Source of the DNA: an uncultured Parabacteroides sp.
Lineage (GTDB): Bacteria > Bacteroidota > Bacteroidia > Bacteroidales > Tannerellaceae
Direction: 5' to 3'
DNA: 64,000 nucleotides
NCBI GenBank assembly: GCA_944325345.1
Contig: CALUZV010000020.1
Span: forward strand, 1 to 64,000
Positions 34,973 to 43,925 of this stretch are shown one piece after another (position 1 is the stretch's first letter; every line of letters begins with the position of its first letter). A model generated the notes under the pieces. That model searched no databases. It had not been told where the DNA came from and saw nothing but the letters and a program-made list of their open reading frames with translations. The translations under genes and the position numbers were made by a program.

Positions 34973-35197
34973 TTTGTAACGCTCTTCGCGCTCCCAGCGC
35001 GAATAACCGTGCAAGCTGCAACGCTTCTCGCGCTCCCAGCGCAAACAACTCTGCAAACTGCAACGGCTCTCGCGCTCCCAGCGCGAATAACTCTGCAAAC
35101 AGCAACGGCTCTCGCGCTGCCAGCGCAAATAACTCTGCAAGCTGCAACGCTCCTCGCGCTGGCAGCGCGAATAACGTTGCAAGTTGCAACAAAATTA
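34973..35197. repeat. Intergenic palindromic tandem array D (period 42 bp, GC-rich)
   Basis: Five copies of a CGCGCT-nnn-AGCGCG palindrome start at 34987, 35029, 35071, 35113 and 35155: an exact 42-base period. The loop varies (CCC, CCC, CCC, GCC... to GGC) while the arms are kept; spacers read AATAACTCTGCAAACTGCAA. Unlike the other arrays it lies between two divergent promoters (34926-34957 minus, 35341-35370 plus). The reading frame of the LytTR gene happens to stay open through it because the period is a multiple of three, but the promoter at 35341 lies downstream of the array. Confidence 0.88.
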
Positions 35198-35340
35198 AAA
35201 ACGCCGGTTTTCGATTTCGTTGCAAGCTGCAATGTTATTAGGGACGCCGTCCGCAATAACTCTGCGGCCTGCACGATACCCATCCCCTGCCGTTTTTTAC
35301 GCCAAAAATGGCCGCAAGGACAAATTCTTCATCTTTTTCG

Positions 35341-35370
35341 TTTGCGATACGAAAGAAAGGCGTATATTTG
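35341..35370 (+). promoter_or_regulatory. Promoter of the LytTR/FHA unit
   Basis: TTTG at 35341-35344 and TATATTTG at 35363-35370, 18-nt spacer; leader about 34 nt to ATG 35411. Confidence 0.7.
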
Positions 35371-35410
35371 TTTCCGCTTAAAAAATAAAATAACACAAGT
35401 TAGAACTATT

Positions 35411-35797
35411 ATGGATCGATATTTAGTCATCAAAACGAGAGACGAGTTATTGCGCATCAAAATTGGGCAGATTCTTTATTTTGAAGCAGACCGGAACTAC
35501 ACGAAGCTGTGGCTCTCCAACGGCATCCAGTTTACGTTCGCCATCAATATTGGGAAAATCGAAGAATTACTTTCCAGCCAGCTGGTCGGCATCGACTCGG
35601 TGCTGGCGCGCGTCGGGAAAAGCCATATCATCAACAAGAATCATATCTTGCAAATCAACCTTCCGAAGCAGAAACTTCTCCTCCTGACCGACGAAGGGAA
35701 ACCCCGCGAGCTGACCGTATCGAAAGACCCGCTGAAACAACTCAAAGAGACGCTCGAAGCTGAACTTGCTGAACAGAAAAACGAAGAACAGGCATAG
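35411..35797 (+). CDS. Stand-alone LytTR DNA-binding regulator
   Basis: 128 residues. I start it at ATG 35411 (MDRYLVIKTRDELLRIKIGQ), behind the promoter, because everything upstream in frame is repeat array. The LytTR core includes ILYFEADRNYTKLWLSNG, the LLSSQLVGIDSVLARVGKSHIINKNH segment (here split for length: GIDSVLARVGKSHIINKNHI) and a charged coiled end (KQLKETLEAELAEQKNEEQA). There is no receiver domain, so input must come from elsewhere. Three nt separate it from an FHA gene; together with the cluster it suggests transcriptional output of phospho-signalling. Confidence 0.85.
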   Translation: MDRYLVIKTRDELLRIKIGQILYFEADRNYTKLWLSNGIQFTFAINIGKIEELLSSQLVGIDSVLARVGKSHIINKNHILQINLPKQKLLLLTDEGKPRELTVSKDPLKQLKETLEAELAEQKNEEQA

Positions 35798-35800
35798 CGT

Positions 35801-36454
35801 ATGAAGATTACGATAGGAAAAGCAGCGGACAACGACTTCGTCGCCGACCATGCCGAGGTGAGCCGGCACCACGCCTGCCTCGTGCGGGAGGATGACGGGG
35901 GATATACGCTCGAAGACCTCGGTTCGACGAACGGGACGTTTGTGAACGACGTGCAAATCGTCCGGAAACGCATCGCGGCGGGCGACCGCATCCGCCTCGG
36001 CGACTCGTACGAAATCAAACTGAAAGACCTGCTCAACGCGGCGAACGACTACAGCGAGGAATTCGCCGCGCTGAAGCCGATATACGACAATTACATCCGC
36101 GAGAAGATACGCATACAGTCGTCCAACCAGTTCAAGACGCGTTTGTTCCAGGCCCTGCCCTTCGCCATACCGGGCATCATCGGCGTGCTCATCGGATTCG
36201 CGGGGAAAGGGAGCGCAACGTGGTTTGCCGTCAGCCTGCTGATAACCGTCTGCGCGCCCATCATCGGCATCTACTTCGGGGCGAAGCAATCCGCCAAGAT
36301 ACCGGAGCAGTTGCAGGAGCTGACCAACCGGTTCAAGATAGACTATGTCTGTCCAAAATGCGGCACCTTCCTCGGCGAAATACCCTGGGAGTCGCTGAAG
36401 CGGAAGAAGCAATGTCCCATGCCGACGTGCCGCGCGCGGTGGAGCGCGGAATGA
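35801..36454 (+). CDS. FHA-domain membrane protein with C-terminal zinc ribbon
   Basis: 217 residues. FHA domain at the very N-terminus: IGKAADNDFV, SRHHACLV (Ser21, His24) and DLGSTNGTFVND (39-50), all key phosphopeptide contacts present. A helical linker (75-115) leads to two membrane segments about 117-137 and 142-162 (FAIPGIIGVLIGFAG, ISLLITVCAPIIGIYFG-like) and a zinc ribbon CPKCGTF...CPMPTC at the end. Both FHA and ribbon should be cytoplasmic. It starts 3 nt after the LytTR gene, so the two are cotranscribed. Confidence 0.88.
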   Translation: MKITIGKAADNDFVADHAEVSRHHACLVREDDGGYTLEDLGSTNGTFVNDVQIVRKRIAAGDRIRLGDSYEIKLKDLLNAANDYSEEFAALKPIYDNYIREKIRIQSSNQFKTRLFQALPFAIPGIIGVLIGFAGKGSATWFAVSLLITVCAPIIGIYFGAKQSAKIPEQLQELTNRFKIDYVCPKCGTFLGEIPWESLKRKKQCPMPTCRARWSAE

Positions 36455-36545
36455 GTTTCGTTGCTTAAATCCCTCGGTTTCGTACATAAAACCCGCCAGT
36501 TGGATTAGCCGCCCTTGTTCCATTCCGCACGATAACGGAGTTTTT

Positions 36546-36569
36546 CTACTTTTGTATCCGAAAAAGTAG
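36546..36569 (+). promoter_or_regulatory. Promoter -7 box inside a palindrome, upstream of the Asp-rich peptide gene
   Basis: TACTTTTG (36547-36554) fits TAnnTTTG. It lies inside an inverted repeat CTACTTTT (36546-36553) and AAAAGTAG (36562-36569), which could be an operator overlapping the promoter or a leader hairpin. The -33 box is poor, in keeping with activator control. Confidence 0.5.
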
Positions 36570-36604
36570 AATTATTAATCAATTTAAAAAATAGGAATAG
36601 TAAT

Positions 36605-36856
36605 ATGGTTCAAGAGGATGACTATACGTTCGTTACGATTGACGGCGACGATATGGGAATATCGGACGCCGTGGTAGTGGACGTGAACGCGGAAGGCGGG
36701 TTGCTCGATGCCGTTACGATCGACAGCGATGCGGTAACGGTGGACGGTAGCGACTTCATCACGCTGGCCGACGACACGATGATGATGTCCGACGCCGACA
36801 TGATGGACGGGTATTCGATAGACATGGATGGGACGGATATTTCCTTTATCTTATGA
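36605..36856 (+). CDS. Asp-rich 83-residue protein of unknown function in the FHA/PP2C locus
   Basis: 83 residues, extremely acidic, with almost no basic residues. Repeating short units of the kind VTIDSDAVTVDGSDFITLAD and MMSDADMMDGYSIDMDGTD give alternating hydrophobic/Asp stretches like beta-solenoid or unfolded sequence. It contains many Thr/Ser next to Asp, including a TLAD (pT-x-x-D-type FHA ligand). The stop overlaps the start of the zinc-ribbon FHA gene (ATGA at 36853-36856). It might be the phospho-substrate read by the FHA proteins; this is inference. I know no homologous family. Confidence 0.65.
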   Translation: MVQEDDYTFVTIDGDDMGISDAVVVDVNAEGGLLDAVTIDSDAVTVDGSDFITLADDTMMMSDADMMDGYSIDMDGTDISFIL

Positions 36857-37371
36857 TTTCTATTAAATGCCCACACTGCCAAGTTAGTTTGAAAGTAAAC
36901 GAGGGGAAACTTCCCCTCGGCATTACTTCCTTCAAATGTCCGAATTGCAAACAATCTATTCCTATGTCATTGGTTACAGGAAACGGAGGGAACGGAACGG
37001 AACAAGAGCCGGAGACCGTTCTCCTGCATCCTGTAAAACCGGGCATCGGACGTCTGGAAGTCCAGCCCAACGACCTCACACCCTCGCAAACCATTTCCCT
37101 GACAGAAGGCACGCTGATTATCGGCCGTAAATCCAAAAACTCCACGGCATCCCACCCCATCGAAACCCAAGACCTGCTGATGAGCCGTTCGCATATCTGC
37201 ATCCAAGTCGAGGCCGACGGCAAAGGCGGCTATAAACATCTTTTGAAAGACAATAATAGCAAAAATCATACGTTATATAAACATCATTACTTAGAGAAAG
37301 ATGAAGTTGTCGTGCTCCACGACGGCGACGAAATCGTCATCGGCCGCACCACGCTCCTTTTCAAGTTATGA
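36853..37371 (+). CDS. Zinc-ribbon FHA-domain protein
   Basis: 172 residues. N-terminal zinc ribbon KCPHCQVSLKV and KCPNCKQS (Cys6, Cys9, Cys29, Cys32), then a Gly/Asn-rich linker and an FHA domain about 80-170: LIIGRKSKNS, LLMSRSHICIQVEA, DNNSKNHTLYKHHYLEKDEV and HDGDEIVIGRTTLLFKL. It resembles the protein at 34349-34876. It is translationally coupled to the Asp-rich peptide and 42 nt before the PP2C gene, forming one unit. Confidence 0.85.
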   Translation: MISIKCPHCQVSLKVNEGKLPLGITSFKCPNCKQSIPMSLVTGNGGNGTEQEPETVLLHPVKPGIGRLEVQPNDLTPSQTISLTEGTLIIGRKSKNSTASHPIETQDLLMSRSHICIQVEADGKGGYKHLLKDNNSKNHTLYKHHYLEKDEVVVLHDGDEIVIGRTTLLFKL

Positions 37372-37413
37372 ATGCAACATCATTCATAATTCACAATTTA
37401 TAATTTCAGAAAG

Positions 37414-38220
37414 ATGTTTATAACGATTGATGAACCTTATGCCATGACGGATGCCGGTTCGCGCCCGAACAACGAAGATTCCGTATTCCCGGAACCCGAG
37501 GGGGTAACCGAACAGAACCGTTTGTTCCTCGTCTGCGACGGAGTGGGTGGCGCAGAACGGGGCGAAGTTGCCAGTGCATTGGCGTGCGAATCCATCGACT
37601 CCTATTTCAATGCATTCCTCGAGAACAAGGAAGCCACACCAGATTTTGTCAAGAAAGCTGTTTCCTATACCGAATCGTGCTTCGACACCTATCTTTCGAC
37701 CCACCCGGAGGCGCAAGGCATGGCGACGACACTCGCGCTCCTTTATTTAGGGAAAAACGGAGCTACGTTGGCGCATATCGGCGACAGCCGCATCTACCAG
37801 TTCCGTCGCGGGGAAGTCATTTACCAGACGGAAGACCATTCGCTCGTGAATGCTTATATCAAGTTGGGACGCATCACTCCAGCAGAAGCCGCGACGCATC
37901 CGCAGCGGAATGTTATCCTCCGTGCCATCCAAGGCTCCAAACAACCCGTGGAGGCTGAAGTCGTAACCCTGAGCGACATTCTTCCCGGCGATTACTTTTT
38001 CCTCTGCACCGACGGAGTTTTGCAGGAATGCCCGACGGAAGTGCTTGGCGAGATATTCGCCACTTCTACCTCGGCGATGGAAATCAAAATCCGCATTGCC
38101 GAGCGTTGTGCAGGGCATACACGCGACAATTTCTCGTTTTACCTCATCCCAGTCCGGAACGTCAAGACGGCAGATACGCCGGCGCGGGGTATCCTTTCAT
38201 TCTTTTATTCCTTGATTTAA
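37414..38220 (+). CDS. PP2C-family Ser/Thr protein phosphatase
   Basis: 268 residues. Metal-binding acidic residues in RPNNEDS (Asp22), LFLVCDGVGGAERGE (Asp42), LAHIGDSRIYQF, FFLCTDGV and GHTRDNFSFYLI. MATTLALLYLGKNG is the conserved second motif. It removes phosphate from Ser/Thr and is the expected antagonist of the kinase at 4806-6656, 30 kb away. Last gene of the FHA unit, followed by a hairpin terminator. Confidence 0.93.
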   Translation: MFITIDEPYAMTDAGSRPNNEDSVFPEPEGVTEQNRLFLVCDGVGGAERGEVASALACESIDSYFNAFLENKEATPDFVKKAVSYTESCFDTYLSTHPEAQGMATTLALLYLGKNGATLAHIGDSRIYQFRRGEVIYQTEDHSLVNAYIKLGRITPAEAATHPQRNVILRAIQGSKQPVEAEVVTLSDILPGDYFFLCTDGVLQECPTEVLGEIFATSTSAMEIKIRIAERCAGHTRDNFSFYLIPVRNVKTADTPARGILSFFYSLI

Positions 38221-38223
38221 TCG

Positions 38224-38247
38224 ACGCGGGTGATTGATAGCCCGCGT
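38224..38247 (+). terminator. Probable terminator of the phospho-signalling unit
   Basis: ACGCGGG and CCCGCGT form a 7-bp GC-rich stem around a 10-nt loop directly after the PP2C stop; only a weak T-rich tail follows. Confidence 0.5.
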
Positions 38248-38258
38248 TATCCAAATCG

Positions 38259-38290
38259 TTTCTCCATTCCAATATATTTTCCTACATTTG
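38259..38290 (+). promoter_or_regulatory. Promoter of the DUF5063 operon
   Basis: TTTC at 38259-38262, 20-nt spacer, TACATTTG at 38283-38290; leader about 20 nt. Confidence 0.65.
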
Positions 38291-38317
38291 CAGGGAATTT
38301 AAGAAAAGAGACTGACA

Positions 38318-38863
38318 ATGGACAATGCAAAAAATCCTATATACGCCCGGAATACACTGGAATTCGTTACGGTAGCACTCGAATACTGCGCATTTGTCGA
38401 GAAGGCAGGCGAGAAAGGACGGTTCCCGTTCGTCGATAAGGCTACGAAGTTGTTGCCGCTGCTCTATTTGAAGGCGGTACTATTGCCCGACGTAGAAACA
38501 GACGACTTTTTTGAGCCGGAGATGTGCATTACGGAAGAAATGTATGAATCCGTGCGTACGGAAATAGCGTCTGTCATGGAAGACAAAGATACCTACCTCG
38601 ATACATTCCATACTGACATGGCGTATAGCGATACACCCATCGCGGCATCGATTTCGGAAAACTTGGCGGATGTTTATCAAGACGTGGGAAATTTCGTATC
38701 GCTTTTCCGGGAGGGAAATGAAGAGGTCATGCTCCAAGCCATTGCTCTTTGCAGTCAAAATTTCCGGGAATATTGGGGACAACAGGTACTAAATGCCCTA
38801 AAAGCGCTGCATAGCCTCCGATACGGCGACGAAACGCTCCGGGACGAAAACGAAGAAAGATGA
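38318..38863 (+). CDS. DUF5063 family protein
   Basis: 181 residues, helical, cytoplasmic. Segments FVTVALEYCAFVEKAGEKGR, KLLPLLYLKAVLLPDV and FREYWGQQVLNALKALHSLR match the Bacteroidota DUF5063 family as I remember it. It overlaps the exonuclease gene by 4 bases, and the trio DUF5063 / 3'-5' exonuclease / rRNA methyltransferase is a recurring neighbourhood in the order. Function unknown, RNA-related by context. Confidence 0.75.
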   Translation: MDNAKNPIYARNTLEFVTVALEYCAFVEKAGEKGRFPFVDKATKLLPLLYLKAVLLPDVETDDFFEPEMCITEEMYESVRTEIASVMEDKDTYLDTFHTDMAYSDTPIAASISENLADVYQDVGNFVSLFREGNEEVMLQAIALCSQNFREYWGQQVLNALKALHSLRYGDETLRDENEER

Positions 38864-39447
38864 TACACGAAGAATATGCGACGAACATCACAAAGGAGGA
38901 GCTTGCAGAACTCCCGTTAGAAGAATTCGAAGGAAGAATCTTTGTGGTGTTGACAGAAAAAGAAGCCGACAAGGCGGTAGATTATTTGATGAAGTTCAAA
39001 ACACTCGGATTCGATACGGAAACCCGCCCGAACTTCAAGAAAGGACAACGGAACAAGGTGGCGCTGATGCAGATTTCGACCGACGATACCTGCTTTTTGT
39101 TTCGGCTGAACCGTATCGGCATTCCTGACTCCTTAGAGAGATTATTATCCAGCGAAGAGGTGAAGAAAATCGGCTTATCATTGCGGGATGATTTCGGAGC
39201 TCTCCGGAAACGCTCAGAGATGGAGCCGACGAACTTTGTCGATTTGCAAAAAGTTGTGGGTAACTACGGAATTGATGCGGCAAGCCTGCAAAAGATTTAC
39301 GCCATCCTGTTCAAAAAGAAAATCTCGAAGGGACAACGGCTGACCAACTGGGAAGCGGATGTTCTGACCGATGCTCAACAGAAATACGCGGCGCTCGATG
39401 CCTGGGCCTGCCTCCGAATATACAATCACCTGAATAATCACGAATAA
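38860..39447 (+). CDS. 3'-5' exonuclease (RNase D-like, DEDDy)
   Basis: 195 residues. Exo I motif LGFDTETRPNFKKG (Asp, Glu), Exo II around KKIGLSLRDDFGALRK, Exo III QQKYAALDAWACLRIYNHL with the Tyr and Asp of the DEDDy class. There is no HRDC domain, so it resembles the short WRN-exonuclease/RNase D domain proteins. Acts on RNA or DNA 3' ends. Coupled to DUF5063 by a 4-base overlap and 5 nt ahead of the methyltransferase. Confidence 0.88.
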   Translation: MIHEEYATNITKEELAELPLEEFEGRIFVVLTEKEADKAVDYLMKFKTLGFDTETRPNFKKGQRNKVALMQISTDDTCFLFRLNRIGIPDSLERLLSSEEVKKIGLSLRDDFGALRKRSEMEPTNFVDLQKVVGNYGIDAASLQKIYAILFKKKISKGQRLTNWEADVLTDAQQKYAALDAWACLRIYNHLNNHE

Positions 39448-39452
39448 TAGAT

Positions 39453-40637
39453 ATGAGTTATAAGAAAATTTTCCTGAAGGCAAAGAAAGAAGAATCGTTG
39501 TTGCGCTTCCATCCTTGGGTATTTTCGGGAGCCATCCAAAAGATGGAGGGGAAACCGGAAGAAGGTGAACTTGTCGAAGTTTTCGGAGCAGATGGACGAT
39601 TTCTGGCCGTGGGCCATTACCAGATTGGCAGTATCGCCGTGCGTGTCTTGTCTTTCCAACAACGCGAAATCGATGCTGCGTTTTGGGAAGAGCGGATTCG
39701 GATTGCTTACGAACTGCGCTGCGCATTGGGATTGGTAAACACACCTATAAATAATACGTATCGCCTCGTGCATGGAGAAGGCGACAACTTGCCTGGACTG
39801 GTTATCGATGTATATGCACATACGGCGGTGATGCAAGCTCACTCCGTTGGAATGCATTATGCCCGATATGCTATCGCAAAAGCTTTGCAACGCGTCATGG
39901 GGCCTTCCTTGGAAAATATCTATTATAAATCAGAAACGACGCTTCCTTTCAAAGCTGAGCTGGACAACGAGAGCGGCTATCTGTTAGGAAACGACGCGGA
40001 AGATATTGCGATGGAAAACGGACTGAAGTTCTGCGTCGATTGGCAAAAGGGACAGAAGACCGGATTTTTCGTGGACCAGCGGGAGAATCGTTGCCTCCTC
40101 GAACGGTATTCGTCCGGTCGCTCGGTGCTGAATATGTTTTGCTACACCGGAGGCTTCTCTTTCTATGCCATGAGAGGTGGAGCGAAACTTGTACACTCGG
40201 TCGATAGTTCGGCAAAAGCCATCTCGCTGACAAATCGTAACGTCGAGCTGAACTTCCCTGGCGACCCTCGGCATGAAGCTTTCGCCGAAGATGCTTTCAA
40301 GTATTTGGAACGGATGGGAAGTAATTACGATCTTATCATCCTCGACCCTCCGGCATTCGCGAAACATAGGAATGTGCTTCGGAATGCCTTGCAAGGGTAT
40401 CGGAAACTGAATGCGATAGCTTTCGAGAAAATCCGGCCCGGCGGTATCCTATTCACCTTCTCGTGCTCGCAAGTCGTCAGCAAGGAAAACTTCCGGTTAG
40501 CCGTATTCAGTGCCGCTGCACAGTCGAAGCGTAACGTACGCATTCTGCATCAATTGACGCAACCGGCAGACCATCCTGTAAACATTTATCATCCGGAGGG
40601 AGAATATTTGAAAGGACTGGTATTGTATGTAGAATAA
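39453..40637 (+). CDS. 23S rRNA m5C methyltransferase-like protein (RlmI family)
   Basis: 394 residues. PUA domain at the N-terminus (RFHPWVFSGAIQKMEGKPEE) followed by a Rossmann methyltransferase: QKTGFFVDQRENR, VLNMFCYTGGFSFYAMRGGA (SAM-binding motif I), VHSVDSSAKAISL, YDLIILDPPAFAKHR (motif IV) and LFTFSCSQVVSKENF with the catalytic Cys region. RlmI methylates 23S rRNA C1962 in E. coli; the exact target here is inferred. Last gene of the three-gene unit. Confidence 0.88.
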   Translation: MSYKKIFLKAKKEESLLRFHPWVFSGAIQKMEGKPEEGELVEVFGADGRFLAVGHYQIGSIAVRVLSFQQREIDAAFWEERIRIAYELRCALGLVNTPINNTYRLVHGEGDNLPGLVIDVYAHTAVMQAHSVGMHYARYAIAKALQRVMGPSLENIYYKSETTLPFKAELDNESGYLLGNDAEDIAMENGLKFCVDWQKGQKTGFFVDQRENRCLLERYSSGRSVLNMFCYTGGFSFYAMRGGAKLVHSVDSSAKAISLTNRNVELNFPGDPRHEAFAEDAFKYLERMGSNYDLIILDPPAFAKHRNVLRNALQGYRKLNAIAFEKIRPGGILFTFSCSQVVSKENFRLAVFSAAAQSKRNVRILHQLTQPADHPVNIYHPEGEYLKGLVLYVE

Positions 40638-40676
40638 TAAACAAACGATAAACACAGAAAAAATATAGACCGAACT

Positions 40677-40708
40677 ATTTCTTTATTCAACAATCCGTTG
40701 TACTTTTG
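40677..40708 (+). promoter_or_regulatory. Promoter of mdh
   Basis: TACTTTTG at 40701-40708 is a consensus -7 box; the -33 position has ATTT/TTTC (40677-40681). Leader about 48 nt. Confidence 0.6.
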
Positions 40709-40762
40709 TCCGGCTGAAAAGAAAAGAGTATTGTAATATTAACATATAAAAAACGAATCATT

Positions 40763-41704
40763 ATGTCTAAAGTAACAGTTGTCGGCGCCGGTAATGTAGG
40801 CGCAACTTGTGCAAACGTTCTTGCCTTCAATGAAGTGGCAGACGAAGTAGTAATGCTGGACGTTAAAGAAGGCGTTTCAGAAGGTAAAGCAATGGATATG
40901 ATGCAAACTGCTCAGCTGCTGGGTTTCGACACAACAGTTGTAGGTTGCACAAACGATTACGAAAAGACTGCTAACTCTGATGTCGTAGTAATCACTTCAG
41001 GTATTCCTCGTAAACCGGGTATGACTCGCGAAGAACTGATTGGTGTAAACGCCGGTATCGTAAAGAGTGTAGCTCAAAACATCTTGAAATATTCTCCGAA
41101 CGCTATCTTGGTGGTTATCTCTAACCCGATGGATACGATGACATACCTCGCACTGAAGTCTCTGGGCTTGCCGAAGAACCGCATCATCGGTATGGGTGGC
41201 GCATTGGATAGCTCTCGCTTCAAATACTTCTTGTCTCAGGCTCTGGGCTGCAACGCGAATGAAGTAGAAGGTATGGTTATCGGTGGACACGGTGATACGA
41301 CCATGATTCCGTTGGCTCGCTTGGCTACTTACAAAGGACAGCCGGTTAGCACATTGCTGAGCGCAGAGAAATTGCAGGAAGTGGTTGCTTCTACAATGGT
41401 TGGTGGTGCAACACTGACAAAACTGCTCGGTACTTCTGCATGGTACGCACCGGGTGCTGCTGGAGCATACGTAGTTGAATCTATTATCCATAACCAGAGA
41501 AAGATGATTCCTTGCTCTGTTTACTTGGAAGGCGAATACGGACAGTCTGACCTCTGCATCGGTGTTCCGGTTATCTTGGGCAAGAACGGTATCGAAAAAA
41601 TCGTTGAATTGGAACTGACTGCAGAAGAAAAAGAACTCTTCGAAAAGAGTGCAGCAGCCGTTCACAAGACAAATGCAGCGTTGAAGGAAGTAGGTGCATT
41701 ATAA
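40763..41704 (+). CDS. mdh: Malate dehydrogenase (LDH-like)
   Basis: 313 residues. NAD site VTVVGAGNVGATCA (Gly8-x-Gly10-xx-Gly13) with acidic VMLDVKEG after it, substrate loop SGIPRKPGMTREELIGVNAG with the three Arg positions, VISNPMDTMTYLALK and catalytic His176 in IGGHGDTTM. This is the tetrameric bacterial MDH3 type. Reversibly makes malate from oxaloacetate, feeding the fumarate branch to succinate/propionate in anaerobic Bacteroidales. Codon choice is strongly biased, as in highly expressed genes. Monocistronic with own promoter and strong terminator. Confidence 0.95.
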   Translation: MSKVTVVGAGNVGATCANVLAFNEVADEVVMLDVKEGVSEGKAMDMMQTAQLLGFDTTVVGCTNDYEKTANSDVVVITSGIPRKPGMTREELIGVNAGIVKSVAQNILKYSPNAILVVISNPMDTMTYLALKSLGLPKNRIIGMGGALDSSRFKYFLSQALGCNANEVEGMVIGGHGDTTMIPLARLATYKGQPVSTLLSAEKLQEVVASTMVGGATLTKLLGTSAWYAPGAAGAYVVESIIHNQRKMIPCSVYLEGEYGQSDLCIGVPVILGKNGIEKIVELELTAEEKELFEKSAAAVHKTNAALKEVGAL

Positions 41705-41743
41705 TGCATTAGAATCCTTAAGGTAAAACATCATAGTTGATTT

Positions 41744-41782
41744 GAAATCCCGGCAGATTCATTCTGTCGGGATTTCTTTTTC
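41744..41782 (+). terminator. Terminator of mdh
   Basis: GAAATCCCGGCAGA pairs with TCTGTCGGGATTTC (one G-T wobble), followed by TTTTTC. Confidence 0.9.
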
Positions 41783-41789
41783 TAAAACG

Positions 41790-41820
41790 CTTGCACTTTC
41801 AAAATAAATGCTTACCTTTG
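41790..41820 (+). promoter_or_regulatory. Promoter of the tRNA-Arg gene
   Basis: CTTG at 41790-41793, 19-nt spacer, TACCTTTG at 41813-41820; transcription would start about 15 nt before the mature tRNA. Confidence 0.65.
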
Positions 41821-41841
41821 CACCACATTTAAGAAAAGGAT

Positions 41842-43612
<1,771 letters not shown>

Positions 43613-43620
43613 TCCCGGAA

Positions 43621-43862
43621 CCTCCGCAGAGGGACCGGGTGTTCCTCCGCAGAGGAGCTGCCTGTTCCTCCGCAGAGGAGGTCGGTGCTCCTCCGCAGAG
43701 GAGCTGGTGGTCCCTCCGCAGAGTTACTACCGACGACTCCGCAGAGTCTCCCGCAACGACTCTGCAGAGTCATCACCAACGACTCCGCAGAGTCGTAAGC
43801 AGCAACTCTGGAGAGTTATCACCAGTAACTCTGGAGAGTTTCCCACGGCAACTCTGGAGAGT
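43621..43862. repeat. Intergenic palindromic tandem array E (period 23 bp, 11 copies)
   Basis: Eleven palindromes begin at exact 23-base steps from 43621/43622 to 43851/43852. Arms change together in blocks: CCTC/GAGG in copies 1-4, GACTC/GAGTC in copies 6-8, AACTC/GAGTT in copies 9-11; copy 5 is intermediate with one mismatched end. The core is CGCA, TGCA or TGGA. The array lies between the ABC-F stop and the LTA-synthase-like gene and no ordinary terminator or TAnnTTTG promoter is evident within it. The frame of the downstream gene stays open through part of it, but the first credible start is ATG 43926. Confidence 0.92.
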
Positions 43863-43925
43863 TTCTGCGGCATCTTCTGCGGATACACTTATATACCTTC
43901 TGTACAACGATTTATACAAACTCTT

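Noticed and set aside
35009..35410. In-frame 134-codon extension of the LytTR gene through array D
   Set aside because: The frame stays open only because the 42-bp period is a multiple of three; the promoter (35341-35370) lies after the array and the LytTR fold starts at 35411.
43707..43925. In-frame N-terminal extension of the LTA-synthase-like gene through array E
   Set aside because: It translates the repeat array and would place an Arg/Ser-rich stretch before the first membrane helix; ATG 43926 begins a typical membrane protein.
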